Positions 36,741 to 46,262 of a DNA stretch of 64,000 nt are shown piece after piece. The position numbers and the translations under genes were made by a program. Positions within the stretch are counted from its first letter, which is position 1; the number at the start of each line of letters is the position of its first letter. The stretch is from contig NZ_CP102428.1 in the NCBI RefSeq assembly GCF_024652905.1, positions 1,810,501 through 1,874,500 on the forward strand, written 5' to 3'. The notes beneath the pieces are model-generated. The model saw nothing but the letters and a program-made list of their open reading frames with translations, searched no databases and was not told the DNA's origin. The DNA comes from Pseudomonas oryzihabitans. GTDB taxonomy: Bacteria; Pseudomonadota; Gammaproteobacteria; Pseudomonadales; Pseudomonadaceae.

Positions 36741-39044
36741 CTATTCACCGAAGCGTGTGAAACCTTCTGGAAAGCGAGCGTTCGCCGTCTCGCCACGACC
36801 GGACGCTAGCGGATGATGGGACCTCGGCAACGACGGTCGGGCATGTTCCAGCGCGCGATCCAGATCGCGCATGGCGCGCCCCTTTCCGGTATGGAAGAAG
36901 TCCATGAGTCGTTGCAACTGTTCGGCCTGGCCGCTCATCTCTTCGGCCGTGGCCGCCAGCTCTTCCGATGCCGAGGCATTCTGCTGGGTGATCTGATTGA
37001 GTTGCAGCATGGCGGCGTTGATCTGCCCTGCCCCGCCGCTCTGCTCGTCGCTGGCCGCGGCGATCTCCTGTACCAGGCTCGAGGTCTTGGTGATGGAAGG
37101 GACGATCTGGTCCAGCAGGGTGCCGGCGCGTTCAGCCAGAGCCACGCTATTCTTGGCCACGGCACCGATTTCCTGGGCCGCCACCTGGCTGCGCTCGGCC
37201 AACTTGCGCACCTCGGCGGCCACCACCGCGAAGCCACGACCGTGCTCCCCGGCCCGCGCCGCCTCGATGGCCGCGTTGAGCGCCAGCAGATTGGTCTGGT
37301 AGGCGATGTCGTCGACAATACCGATCCGGTCGGCGATAGTCTTCATCGCCACGGTGGTATCACGGACCGCAGCACCACCCTCTTGCGCCTCCTGGGCCGC
37401 CTTACCGGCCATGCCGTCGGTAACCTTCGCATTTTCCGAATTCTGCGCGATGGACGCCGACATCTCTTCGATGCTGGCACTGGCTTCTTCCACGGATGCC
37501 GCCTGCTCGGTGCTGGCCTGGCTCATGCTCTGAGCGGTGGCGGAGATCTCCTCCGAGGCACTCGCCAGGGCATCGGCCGACAACCGCACCTCTCCGATGA
37601 TCTGGTTGAGCTTGTCGACGGTGCCGTTGATGGAATTCTTCAGCTCCAGCAACTGGCCCTGGTAGTCGCCCTGAACGGTACGACTCAGATCCCCCTCCGC
37701 TAGCCTGGCCATCACGCCCATGGCCTCGTTCACTGGGGCGACAATGGCGTCCAAGGTACCGTTGATGCCAGCGACGATTCGACGGAAATCGCCCTGATGC
37801 AGGCTGACATCGGCGCGCGTATCGAGGTGACCGGCCATGGCCGCCTCGCTGAGGTGTTGGGCGTCATCGATCAGACGCTGGATATTGATCCGAACCTGTT
37901 CGACGTTGTCGTTGATGAAGGCCTTCTTGCCGGGGAAGCGCTCCAGCGGCGCCGAGAGATCGCCTTCGCCGAAGGCCTTGATGCAGGCCATGGCCTTCTT
38001 CTTCACCGCGATATGACCGGCGACCATGGCATTGATGCCAGCGGCGATTTCGCGATAGGAGCCCTGGAAGCGTTCGGCGTCGATACTGACGTCGATGTCG
38101 CCGGCATCATGCTCCCGGGACATCCGCTGCATCTCCGCCATCAATCCCTGCAGATTGCCCCGCAGCTGCTCGATGTGGGCGTTGATGAAGGCTTTCTTGC
38201 CCGGGAAGGCCTCCAGCGGCGCCGTCAGGTCGCCCTCGCCAAAGGCCTTGACGCAGGCCATGGCCTTCTTCTTGACCTGGATGTGACTGTCGACCAGCGC
38301 GTTGATACCGCTGGCCATCTCGGCAAAGGCGCCCTGCAGGCCCTGGGCTTCGATGCAGACCTCGATATCGCCGATGGCATGCTCGTGGGACATCCGCTGC
38401 AATTCGCCCTGCAGGGTCTGCAGACTGCCGCGCAGTTCCTCGACACTGGCGTTGATGAAGCCCTTCTGCCCGGGATAGGGATCGAGCTTCGCCGTGAAAT
38501 CGCCAGCGGCGATCGCGCTGACGCAGGCCATGGCACGTCTTTGCTCGTCCTGCTGCAGTTGCAGCGTGCCAGCGTACTGCTCCAACCAGTCGCGATAGCA
38601 ACCCGGAAACGCCCTGGCATTGGAGCGACCGTCGAGCTGACCTCGCGCCTGCTCCGTATTGATGCGTCCCCACTCGGCATCCACTTCGCGCAAGGTCGCC
38701 ACCAGCCCGGCCAGTTGCGCCAACAGGCTCTGGGTATCCCCTTCGCGCAACGGCAACTGGCGTGGAAACTCACCACGCGCGAGCTGCGCCACCACCTGGG
38801 CGGCAACCCGCGGATCGGCGCCAAGCTGACGCTGCAAGGTGCGTATGATGAACCCGCCACCGAGGACCACTACGCCCAGGGCAGCCAGGCCCAGCACGCC
38901 CACCAGCCACTGGGCCGAACCGACACCTGGACCACCCAAAGCTTTCAGCTGATAACAGGCCGCCCCCACTACCAGAAGCAGGGCTACGGCCATGCTCAGT
39001 ACCGACCACACCACTCGAGTCCGTAGCGAGAACATCAACTGCAT
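36741..39044 (-). CDS. Poly-HAMP methyl-accepting chemotaxis protein, about nine HAMP units
   Basis: A 767-residue receptor. Two membrane helices (about 11-33 and 47-69) are separated by only about a dozen residues, so there is no periplasmic sensor domain. The cytoplasmic part is a tandem HAMP-like array: Gly-started units begin near residues 91, 135, 181, 225, 271, 315, 361, 405 and 451, with exact alternating spacing of 44 and 46 residues. A conventional MCP hairpin follows, and the tail is PEGFTRF-GE, matching the tether pattern. Poly-HAMP arrays occur in Aer2. The signal it senses is unknown, possibly cytoplasmic. Confidence 0.9.
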   Translation of the reverse strand: MQLMFSLRTRVVWSVLSMAVALLLVVGAACYQLKALGGPGVGSAQWLVGVLGLAALGVVVLGGGFIIRTLQRQLGADPRVAAQVVAQLARGEFPRQLPLREGDTQSLLAQLAGLVATLREVDAEWGRINTEQARGQLDGRSNARAFPGCYRDWLEQYAGTLQLQQDEQRRAMACVSAIAAGDFTAKLDPYPGQKGFINASVEELRGSLQTLQGELQRMSHEHAIGDIEVCIEAQGLQGAFAEMASGINALVDSHIQVKKKAMACVKAFGEGDLTAPLEAFPGKKAFINAHIEQLRGNLQGLMAEMQRMSREHDAGDIDVSIDAERFQGSYREIAAGINAMVAGHIAVKKKAMACIKAFGEGDLSAPLERFPGKKAFINDNVEQVRINIQRLIDDAQHLSEAAMAGHLDTRADVSLHQGDFRRIVAGINGTLDAIVAPVNEAMGVMARLAEGDLSRTVQGDYQGQLLELKNSINGTVDKLNQIIGEVRLSADALASASEEISATAQSMSQASTEQAASVEEASASIEEMSASIAQNSENAKVTDGMAGKAAQEAQEGGAAVRDTTVAMKTIADRIGIVDDIAYQTNLLALNAAIEAARAGEHGRGFAVVAAEVRKLAERSQVAAQEIGAVAKNSVALAERAGTLLDQIVPSITKTSSLVQEIAAASDEQSGGAGQINAAMLQLNQITQQNASASEELAATAEEMSGQAEQLQRLMDFFHTGKGRAMRDLDRALEHARPSLPRSHHPLASGRGETANARFPEGFTRFGE

Positions 39045-39101
39045 GTTGCGCTTCCTTTTTCCTGTCTTTTCTGAGTCTTTGCATCAGGGATCCAGCGGCG
39101 C

Positions 39102-39608
39102 TCAGCTGGTACTACGCGCGGCCAGGCCGGCCAGTTCTTCGATATCCAGCACCCGCGGGACATCGAGGACGACGACGAAGCCGCTGCCCGACTTGACCAT
39201 GCCGGCGATGAAGTCCGGGCGCAGGCGACTACCGAAGCTGGGCGCCGGGCGGATGTCGCCGGGGGCGATCTCCAGCACCTCGCTGACCGCATCGACGACC
39301 ACGCCAAGCACCTGCAGGTCATCGCCCGTGGGCACCTCCAGGATGACGACACAGGTCCGTGGCCCGACCTGGGTCGGACTACCGCCGAAGCGTGCCTCCA
39401 GATCGATCACCGGCACCACCGCCCCGCGCAGGTTGATGACGCCGCGGATGCACGCCGGCATCCGCGGAACCTGGGTGAGCTGGCCGAATTCGAGAATCTC
39501 GCGCACGGCCAGGGTATCCACCGCATAGGTCTCTTCCTGCACGACAAAGGTCAGGTGCTGGTGACCCAGGGTGTCTTGCTCGAGATCGGAGATCGTCAGG
39601 GCGTTCAT
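39102..39608 (-). CDS. cheW: Chemotaxis coupling protein CheW, second copy
   Basis: A 168-residue CheW. Family strands are HLTFVVQEETYAVD, IRGVINLRGAVVPVIDLEARFG and a C-terminal FVVVLDVPRVLDIEE. It begins three bases after the stop of the preceding poly-HAMP receptor gene, so translation is probably coupled. It is followed by the nine-HAMP receptor after 57 bases. It is similar to, but distinct from, the CheW at 34243-34725. Confidence 0.93.
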   Translation of the reverse strand: MNALTISDLEQDTLGHQHLTFVVQEETYAVDTLAVREILEFGQLTQVPRMPACIRGVINLRGAVVPVIDLEARFGGSPTQVGPRTCVVILEVPTGDDLQVLGVVVDAVSEVLEIAPGDIRPAPSFGSRLRPDFIAGMVKSGSGFVVVLDVPRVLDIEELAGLAARSTS

Positions 39609-39611
39609 GGG

Positions 39612-42056
39612 TTACTCCGAGAAACGTACGTAGCCTTCCGGCAGGCGACCACCGGCGGCGGACTGGGAGCGGACGGCGACTTGCGGACTGCGCGGAGCGG
39701 CTGGCCGAGCCCGCTCCATGGCCCGTTCCAGGTCCTGTACCGCACGGCCTTCACCGGTGTGGAAGAAGCCCATCAGCTGCTGCAGTTGCTCGGCCTGGCC
39801 GCTCATTTCCTCGGCAGTGGCCGCCAACTCTTCCGAGGCCGAGGCGTTCTGCTGAGTCAGCTGATTCAACTGCAGCATAGCCCCGTTGATCTGACTTACC
39901 CCGCTGCTCTGCTCTTCGCTGGCCGCAGCGATCTCCTGCACCAGATCCGAGGTCTTGCCGATGGAGGGCACGATCTGGTCCAGCAGGGTGCCGGCACGCT
40001 CGGCCAGGGCCACGCTGTTCTTGGCCACGTCGCCGATCTCCTGGGCCGCGACCTGACTGCGTTCGGCCAGCTTGCGCACCTCGGCCGCCACCACCGCGAA
40101 GCCCTTGCCGTGCTCGCCGGCGCGGGCCGCTTCGATGGCCGCGTTGAGCGCCAGCAGATTGGTCTGGTAGGCGATGGCGTCGACGATGCCGATCTTGTCG
40201 GCGATGGTCTTCATCGCCACCGTGGTATCACGTACCGCTTCACCACCCTCGCCCGCCTCTCGCGCGGCCTTGCCGGCCATGCCGTCGGTGACCCGGGCAT
40301 TCTCGGTGTTCTGGGCGATGGAGGCCGACATCTGCTCGACGCTGGCACTGGTCTCTTCGACCGAAGCGGCCTGTTCGGTACTGGCCTGGCTCATGCTCTG
40401 GGCGGTGGCGGAGATCTCTTCCGAGGCACTGGCCAGGGCATCGGCCGACAGCCGTACGTCGCCGATGATCTGGTTCAGCTTGCCGACGGTGCCGTTGATG
40501 GAATTCTTCAATTCCAGCAGCTGACCCTGGTAGGCGCCCTGGACGGTACGGCTCAGGTCACCCTGGGCCAGACCGGCCATCACGCCCATGGCCTCGTTGA
40601 CCGGGGCGACGATGGCGTCCAGGGTGCCGTTGATGCCGGCGACGATACGGCGGAAGTCGCCCTGGTGGGCACTGGCGTCGGCACGGCTATCGAGGCGCCC
40701 GGCCATGGCCGCCTGGCTCAGCTGGGCGGCGTCTTCGACCAGGCGCTGGATGTTGCCGCGGACCTGCTCGAGGTTGTCGTTGATCACTGCCTTCTGCCCA
40801 GGGAAGCGTTCCAGCGGCACCGAAAGATCGCCTTCACCAAAGCTCTTCACACAGGCCATGGCCTTGCGCGAATCCTCCAGGTGCCCGGCGACCATGGCAT
40901 TGACGCCTTCGGCCATGTTGCGGAAGGTACCCTGGAAACGCTCCACCGGAATGCGGGCGTCCGTCGCGCCGCGATCATGGGCCTCGGACAGCTGCACCAT
41001 TTCCGCGACCAGGCGCTGGATGTTGCCGCGCACCTGTTCGAGGTTGTCGTTGATCACCGCCTTCTTGCCGGGGAAACGTTCCAGCTCGGCCGCCAGATCG
41101 CCTTCGCCAAAGCTCTTCACGCAGGCCATGGCCTTGTGGGAATCCTCCAGGTGACCGGCGACCATGGCATTGACGCCTTCGGCGACGTTGCGGAAGGCCC
41201 CCTGGAATCGCTCTTGCGGCAGGCGCGCGTCCGTCTCGCCGCGATCATGCTCGGCGGCCATGGTGGTCATCTCCTGCACCAGGCCGCGCAGGGTCAGCAC
41301 CATGCGCTGCATGGCGGCCATCAGGCTGGAATCGTCGCCAGCGCGCAGCTGCAGATCGTCGGGCAGGTCGCCTGCGGCCGTGCGGTTGGCGACCTTGGCC
41401 ACCTCGGCCGGCTCGCCACCCAGTTGGCGCAGCAGGTTGCGGGTAATGAAGAAGCCGAGCAGGCCGACGGCCAGCAGGGTCGCGAGTGCGATGCCGATGG
41501 AGACGACTGTGGCCTGGCTCATGGTACGGCCGGCGACCTGCGCCTGCTCGCTGCCGAGCTTCTGGTTGTAACTGCGGTGCGCATCGAGGGCATCGCCGAC
41601 ATGGTCGATCACCTTGCGCTGCTCGCCGAGGATGCGTTTGACGTCCTCGTCCTGGCTCGCTCGCGACAGAGGCAACACCGTTGCCACCAGATCGTTCAGG
41701 GCCACGATGGCCTGGCGATCGTCCTGCAGCATGCGCCGATCGGCTTCGTCGGAGATCAGCGGCTCATAGTCCTTGAGCGCCTTTTCGGTCAGTTGCTGGG
41801 CCTCGGTCAGTTCCTTCTCGGCCTCGCGCGTGGCGACGTCGCCGTCCGCGGCCAGGTGGCGGTAGATGCCGGTGATGATGTCGGCCGAATGGGCATCGAT
41901 GGCATCGATGCCCAGGATCGACGGTACGGTGTTGTCGTTGCCGTAATTGGCGCGGTCGTACACCTGGCTCAACTGCTGGTAGGCGATACCCGCGAGCAGG
42001 ATGATGCCCAGCAGCGCGGAGAGCACCAGCAGGGACATGCGTTTGGTAACGGTCAT
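39612..42056 (-). CDS. Poly-HAMP methyl-accepting chemotaxis protein, seven HAMP units with periplasmic sensor
   Basis: An 814-residue receptor. The first helix is near residues 10-26, a four-helix-bundle periplasmic sensor lies to about 180, and the second helix is about 184-206. Then come seven HAMP-like units with Gly-started connectors near residues 229, 273, 319, 363, 409, 453 and 499 (spacing 44/46). The MCP hairpin follows, ending [10 protein letters not shown] with a tether-like tail. The last three HAMP units and the hairpin closely match the nine-unit receptor. It lies 20 bases after the cheA stop. Confidence 0.92.
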   Translation of the reverse strand: MTVTKRMSLLVLSALLGIILLAGIAYQQLSQVYDRANYGNDNTVPSILGIDAIDAHSADIITGIYRHLAADGDVATREAEKELTEAQQLTEKALKDYEPLISDEADRRMLQDDRQAIVALNDLVATVLPLSRASQDEDVKRILGEQRKVIDHVGDALDAHRSYNQKLGSEQAQVAGRTMSQATVVSIGIALATLLAVGLLGFFITRNLLRQLGGEPAEVAKVANRTAAGDLPDDLQLRAGDDSSLMAAMQRMVLTLRGLVQEMTTMAAEHDRGETDARLPQERFQGAFRNVAEGVNAMVAGHLEDSHKAMACVKSFGEGDLAAELERFPGKKAVINDNLEQVRGNIQRLVAEMVQLSEAHDRGATDARIPVERFQGTFRNMAEGVNAMVAGHLEDSRKAMACVKSFGEGDLSVPLERFPGQKAVINDNLEQVRGNIQRLVEDAAQLSQAAMAGRLDSRADASAHQGDFRRIVAGINGTLDAIVAPVNEAMGVMAGLAQGDLSRTVQGAYQGQLLELKNSINGTVGKLNQIIGDVRLSADALASASEEISATAQSMSQASTEQAASVEETSASVEQMSASIAQNTENARVTDGMAGKAAREAGEGGEAVRDTTVAMKTIADKIGIVDAIAYQTNLLALNAAIEAARAGEHGKGFAVVAAEVRKLAERSQVAAQEIGDVAKNSVALAERAGTLLDQIVPSIGKTSDLVQEIAAASEEQSSGVSQINGAMLQLNQLTQQNASASEELAATAEEMSGQAEQLQQLMGFFHTGEGRAVQDLERAMERARPAAPRSPQVAVRSQSAAGGRLPEGYVRFSE

Positions 42057-42076
42057 GTATTCTTATTCCTTGTCGC

Positions 42077-44242
42077 TCAGGCCGGTACGGCGGCGTGGGC
42101 GGAGACGGTGGTGGACGAAGCCTCGCCGATCAACCCGGGCACGCTGAGGATCAGCGCCACGGCGCCGCTGCCGAGGATGGTGAAGCCGCCCAGGCTGCGG
42201 TTGTGGTCGAACAACGGACCGAGAGGCTTGATCACGGTCTGGAATTCACCGAGCAGCTGATCGACCACCAGACCGGCGCGCTGGCCGGCGTAGCGCACCA
42301 CCACCACGTTCTGGCGCCGCGGCGGCGCTTCCTCGATGGCGAACAGCTGGCGCAGGCGCAGCACCGGCAGCACCTCGCCGCGCAGGTCGAGATAGTCGTT
42401 GCCGCTGGCCTGGACGCTGGCCGCCTCGGTCAATTCGATGCACTCCTCCACCGCTTCCAGGGGCACCACGTAGGCGGCCTTGCCAACGCCGATGAGGAAG
42501 CCGTCGATGATCGCCAGGGTCAGCGGCAGGCGGATCGTTACCGTGGTGCCCCGGCCCTCCTCGCTGGTGAGGTCGACGCTGCCGCGCAGGGCGGTGATGT
42601 TCTTTTTCACCACGTCCATGCCGACGCCGCGACCCGACAGGTTGCTGATCTGCTCGGCGGTGGAGAAACCCGGCTCGAAGATCAGGTTGAACACCTCCTT
42701 GTCGCCCAGCACCTGGCCTTCGCTGATCAGGCCGCGCTCGGTCGCCTTGCGCAGGATGCGCTCGCGCGACAGACCGCCACCGTCATCGGTGACTTCGATG
42801 ACGATGCTGCTCGACTCGTGATAGGCGTTGAGGCCCACGGTGCCCTGGGCCGGCTTGCCGCGGGCCAGGCGCAATTCGGCGGATTCGATGCCATGGTCCA
42901 TGGCGTTGCGGATCAGGTGGGTCAGCGGATCGCCGATCTTTTCCACCACGGTCTTGTCCAGCTCGGTATCGCCGCCGCTGATGCGCAGGGCGATGTCCTT
43001 GCCGATTTCCTTGGAGACGTCGCGCACCACGCGCTGGAAGCGGTTAAAGGTGGTGCCGATCTGCACCATGCGCAGGGTCAGGGCGGTATCCCGCACCTCC
43101 TCGACCAGGCGCGACAGCACCCCGGTGGATTCCACCAGGGTGGTCAGGCCGCTCTGCTGAGCGATCAGCTGGGTGCCGGCACCGGCGATGATGAGTTCGC
43201 CAATGAGGTCGATGAGCTGGTCGAGCTTGGTGGCGTCGATACGGATCAGTTGGCCTTCGCTGGCTGGCGCCCGCTGTTCCTTGATCCTGCGCTGCTTGTT
43301 CAGGGCCGCGTCCACCACCGGCGGATTGACCAGTTGGGCCTCGACCAAGACCTCGCCGATGGGCTTGCGCGGCACCGCCGGATCGGCCTGGCGGCGCAGC
43401 ACCTCGTCCAGCTCGGTGGCGGTCAGGGTGCCGCAGCGCACCAGGATTTCGCCCAGGCGCAGGTCTTCCTCGGGCAGATCGTCGATCAGCTGGCAATAGT
43501 CGCTGCTGCGGCTGTGCGGCGGCAGGATGCGGATCTGGCTGTCTTCGCGGACGAATTCGAAGGCCGCCTCGATGGTTTCCTTGTCGGCGTCGCTGTCGAA
43601 GGCGACCTCGAAGCCCAGGTAGCAGGTTTCCGGATCCATCTCGGCGGCGGTCGGAATGGCATCGAACAGGGTAACGATGTTGACGATGCGGCCGAAGGTA
43701 TTGAGGTAGCGCACGAAGGCCAGCGGATCCATGCCATTGCGCAGCATGTCCGGGCCGAAGCGCAGCGACAGGTGCCAGTGGCCGGCGGCCACGCCATCCA
43801 CCGGTGTCACCAGGGCGCGCGCCACGGCGGTCGGCTGGGCCGCCTGGGCGCTCGGCTGCAGATAATGCTCCAGGCGCTGCACCAGAGCGGCGCCCACGGC
43901 CTGGAAGTCGGCCTCCGGCTCGCTGCCGGACGACACCCGGGCAATCAGGCCATTGAGGTGATCGCAAACCTCCAGGAACAGTGCCGACAGCGTCTCGTCG
44001 AACGCCATTTCACCACTGCGGATGCGATCGAGCACGCTTTCGGCGACATGGGTGAAGGCCACCACATGGTCCAGGCCGAACAGCCCCGCCGAACCCTTGA
44101 TGGTATGGGCGGCGCGAAAGATGGCGTTGATCAGCTCGGCGTCATCCGGCGCCTGCTCGATCTGCAGCAGGGCGGCCTCCATCTGCTGCAACAGCTCCTC
44201 GCTCTCGGCGATGAACGTCTTGAGGATCTCGTCCATGTTCAT
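42077..44242 (-). CDS. cheA: Chemotaxis histidine kinase CheA with MshEN-like insertion
   Basis: A 721-residue kinase. The P1 domain has His46 in AAHTIKGSAG. A ferredoxin-like segment follows to about 245. Residues 262-317 read as two copies of an RLGEIL..G..L..L..Q motif, a pattern that resembles MshEN c-di-GMP-binding repeats. P3 dimerisation, P4 ATP-binding (HLIRNAMDHG, DDGGGL, GRGVGMDVV) and P5 CheW-like domains complete it. It autophosphorylates and passes phosphate to CheY and CheB. Its start overlaps the STAS gene by four bases. Motif 1 fits well. Motif 2 has a Gly-to-Gln change, so ligand binding is inference. Confidence 0.93.
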   Translation of the reverse strand: MNMDEILKTFIAESEELLQQMEAALLQIEQAPDDAELINAIFRAAHTIKGSAGLFGLDHVVAFTHVAESVLDRIRSGEMAFDETLSALFLEVCDHLNGLIARVSSGSEPEADFQAVGAALVQRLEHYLQPSAQAAQPTAVARALVTPVDGVAAGHWHLSLRFGPDMLRNGMDPLAFVRYLNTFGRIVNIVTLFDAIPTAAEMDPETCYLGFEVAFDSDADKETIEAAFEFVREDSQIRILPPHSRSSDYCQLIDDLPEEDLRLGEILVRCGTLTATELDEVLRRQADPAVPRKPIGEVLVEAQLVNPPVVDAALNKQRRIKEQRAPASEGQLIRIDATKLDQLIDLIGELIIAGAGTQLIAQQSGLTTLVESTGVLSRLVEEVRDTALTLRMVQIGTTFNRFQRVVRDVSKEIGKDIALRISGGDTELDKTVVEKIGDPLTHLIRNAMDHGIESAELRLARGKPAQGTVGLNAYHESSSIVIEVTDDGGGLSRERILRKATERGLISEGQVLGDKEVFNLIFEPGFSTAEQISNLSGRGVGMDVVKKNITALRGSVDLTSEEGRGTTVTIRLPLTLAIIDGFLIGVGKAAYVVPLEAVEECIELTEAASVQASGNDYLDLRGEVLPVLRLRQLFAIEEAPPRRQNVVVVRYAGQRAGLVVDQLLGEFQTVIKPLGPLFDHNRSLGGFTILGSGAVALILSVPGLIGEASSTTVSAHAAVPA

Positions 44243-44544
44243 GCGGCCACCTCCTGCGCGGCAGCCGCGGTAAAGAAGTCGGCGAGACCTGCCAGCTCCA
44301 GCAATTCGGTGACGGCGGGGCTGGGATCGACCAGTTCGAGGCTGCCGCCCAGACGCTGCGCCTCCCGGTGGGCCAGCAGCAGCAACTGCAGACCGGCGGA
44401 GTCGAATTCATCGACTTCGGCCAGTTCCAGCGCCACGGTGATCCCGGCGGTGAGGGGTTCCATCAGCAAAGGCTTGCTGTCGGCCGCGGTGTAGATGGTC
44501 AGCGGCCCAGTAAGGGGCAGGCGGGTACGAACGACATCGTTCAT
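44239..44544 (-). CDS. STAS-domain protein within the chemotaxis operon
   Basis: A 101-residue single STAS domain, the fold of anti-anti-sigma factors such as SpoIIAA. The conserved phosphorylatable Ser is Ser49 in EFDSAGLQ, and LELVDPSP follows. Its stop overlaps the start of cheA (four bases) and it lies 20 bases after the cheY stop, so it is part of the same unit. No partner kinase or phosphatase of the anti-sigma type is nearby. Its role in chemotaxis is unknown; such genes do occur beside some cheA genes. Confidence 0.9.
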   Translation of the reverse strand: MNDVVRTRLPLTGPLTIYTAADSKPLLMEPLTAGITVALELAEVDEFDSAGLQLLLLAHREAQRLGGSLELVDPSPAVTELLELAGLADFFTAAAAQEVAA

Positions 44545-44564
44545 GGGGGCAGCCTCCAGGGCTA

Positions 44565-44936
44565 TCAGGGCATGATCAGCTTGGAAACCGCTGCCAGCAT
44601 CTGTGCGGGCTGGAACGGCTTGACCATCCAGGCCTTGGCCCCAGCGGCCTGGCCGGCGGCCTTCTTGGCGGCGTCGGATTCGGTGGTGAGCATGATCACC
44701 GGAGTGAACTTGTAAGCGGGCAGCTTCTTGGCCGCGGTGACGAAGGTGATGCCGTCCATGTTGGGCATGTTCACGTCGCTGATGATCAGGTGCACCTTGC
44801 GACCGTCCAGCTTGGTCAGGGCATCGCGACCGTCACAGCCCTCGATGACGTCGTAGCCCGCGCTTTTCAGCGTCATGGACACCACCTGGCGGATGGAGAT
44901 GGAGTCGTCGACGATCAGAATGGTCTTGTTGCTCAT
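44565..44936 (-). CDS. cheY: CheY-like chemotaxis response regulator
   Basis: A 123-residue single receiver domain. The acidic pocket Asp10-Asp11, phospho-acceptor Asp54 (IISDVNMP), Thr84/85 and Lys106 (MVKPF) are all present. It lacks an output domain, so it probably acts by protein binding, such as the motor or other partners. The flagellar CheY and CheZ of the main pathway are not in the window, so this may be a second system. It starts 11 bases after the receptor-gene stop. Confidence 0.93.
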   Translation of the reverse strand: MSNKTILIVDDSISIRQVVSMTLKSAGYDVIEGCDGRDALTKLDGRKVHLIISDVNMPNMDGITFVTAAKKLPAYKFTPVIMLTTESDAAKKAAGQAAGAKAWMVKPFQPAQMLAAVSKLIMP

Positions 44937-44947
44937 GGCAGCTTTCC

Positions 44948-46123
44948 TTAGAAGAAGGTGATATCGGATTCGGCAGCGGCGGCGGCCGGTCGCTTGCCGT
45001 GGTGCACGGCGACCTGCTCGGCCATGGTGTAGGTACGGGCCAGCTCGGCGAGCCAGCCCTTGGTGTCGAGGGGCGGCAGCGGCTGGCCGCTGGCGGCCAG
45101 GGCGCGACGCTCGATCACCAGGCGCTCGAGGCGGGCCTGGTCGTCGCGGATGTGGCCGAGCATCTGGCTGACGCGATCCTGGAACTGCAGGGCGACCAGC
45201 ACCTCGGCGATGGCGCCGCCCACGGCCGCGGCGTTGTCGGCCAGGGCATCGCTGCGCTCGACCACGTCGCGGGTGGTGCCGCCAAAGCTACCGATGACCT
45301 GTTCGATGGTCTCGCCGGACTGGTTCAGGGTGCCGGTGTCGCGCTCGGCGTGGCGTTGCGACAGCTCCAGGGTGCGGGCGATGGCGCCATTCACCGTTTC
45401 CACGGTTTCGCCGATCTTCTGCCCGGTGTCGCCGGACAACGTGGACAGCTTGCGGACCTCGTCGGCGACCACGGCGAAACCGCGCCCGGCTTCACCGGCA
45501 CGCGCGGCTTCGATGGCGGCGTTGAGGGCCAGCAGGTTGGTCTGGCGGGCCACGTCGCCGACGTCCTTGGCCATGCTCTTGAGTTGCTCGGTCAGGCCGG
45601 CCAAGCCGTTGACCTCGGTGAGCAACGCGCCCTTGCTCGACAGCGCCTCACGCAGCGATTGCAGGATGCCGTCCAACTGGTTCTGGCTGCTGGCCATCAG
45701 GCTGACCAGGCGATCGCCACTGCCGTGATCGTTGCCAGCGACACTGTGGATACGGTCCGCCAGCTCGGCGAAGCGACTGGTCAGACTGACGATTTCCTGC
45801 TCGGTATGGACGCGCGCGGCTTCGATCTGCTCGGACCACACTGGCAGCACGGCTACACAGAGGGCTTCGAGAGCTTCGTCCCGGCCGCTGACCGGGCTCT
45901 GCTGGATGGCCTGACCGGCAGACCGCTCGACCTGCCGTGCCTGAGCGCGACGCAGCTGCCAGAAGCCCAGGCCCATGGCCAGGACCACCTGGGTGGCACT
46001 CAGGGCCAGGGTGGTCGCAGTGACACCGCCCGCGTACAGGATCGCGCCGGTGCCACAGGCACCCAGCAATGCAGGGGTGAAGGTAAAGTCGACGAGCGAA
46101 GGCGAGGAAGGGGCGTGTTCCAC
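44948..46123 (-). CDS. Short membrane-anchored methyl-accepting chemotaxis protein
   Basis: A 391-residue receptor-like protein. Two hydrophobic segments near the N-terminus (about 18-35 and 38-56) have almost no periplasmic loop, and there is no HAMP domain. The hairpin is at [31 protein letters not shown]. The C-terminus ends ESDITFF. The start is a GTG with no convincing Shine-Dalgarno, but no better start lies nearby. It is the first gene behind the sigma-28 promoter, 11 bases before cheY. The ligand is unknown. Confidence 0.85.
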   Translation of the reverse strand: MEHAPSSPSLVDFTFTPALLGACGTGAILYAGGVTATTLALSATQVVLAMGLGFWQLRRAQARQVERSAGQAIQQSPVSGRDEALEALCVAVLPVWSEQIEAARVHTEQEIVSLTSRFAELADRIHSVAGNDHGSGDRLVSLMASSQNQLDGILQSLREALSSKGALLTEVNGLAGLTEQLKSMAKDVGDVARQTNLLALNAAIEAARAGEAGRGFAVVADEVRKLSTLSGDTGQKIGETVETVNGAIARTLELSQRHAERDTGTLNQSGETIEQVIGSFGGTTRDVVERSDALADNAAAVGGAIAEVLVALQFQDRVSQMLGHIRDDQARLERLVIERRALAASGQPLPPLDTKGWLAELARTYTMAEQVAVHHGKRPAAAAAESDITFF

Positions 46124-46172
46124 AGGAAGATACCGGTCTAGACGCCAGCGAAGGCGGGAAGGTGTGACCGGG

Positions 46173-46199
46173 TTATCAGCTCTGGAACGCTAAACTTTA
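46173..46199 (-). promoter_or_regulatory. Sigma-28 (FliA) promoter of the chemotaxis cluster
   Basis: On the minus strand, TAAAGTTT is followed by 11 bases and GCTGATAA. This differs from the E. coli sigma-28 consensus TAAAGTTT-N11-GCCGATAA by one base. It lies 50 bases before the first codon of the short MCP gene and points along the whole che unit. Predicted transcription would begin about 40 bases before the start codon. Confidence 0.85.
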
Positions 46200-46262
46200 G
46201 CCACGGACGGATAACTTATTGTAATAGCTTAGTGCCACTACAAGTTTTTCCGCCAGCTTTTT

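Noticed and set aside
36559-36816. 85-residue plus-strand frame in the receptor gap
   Set aside because: It has no ribosome-binding site, and its end overlaps the receptor gene. The composition does not look coding.
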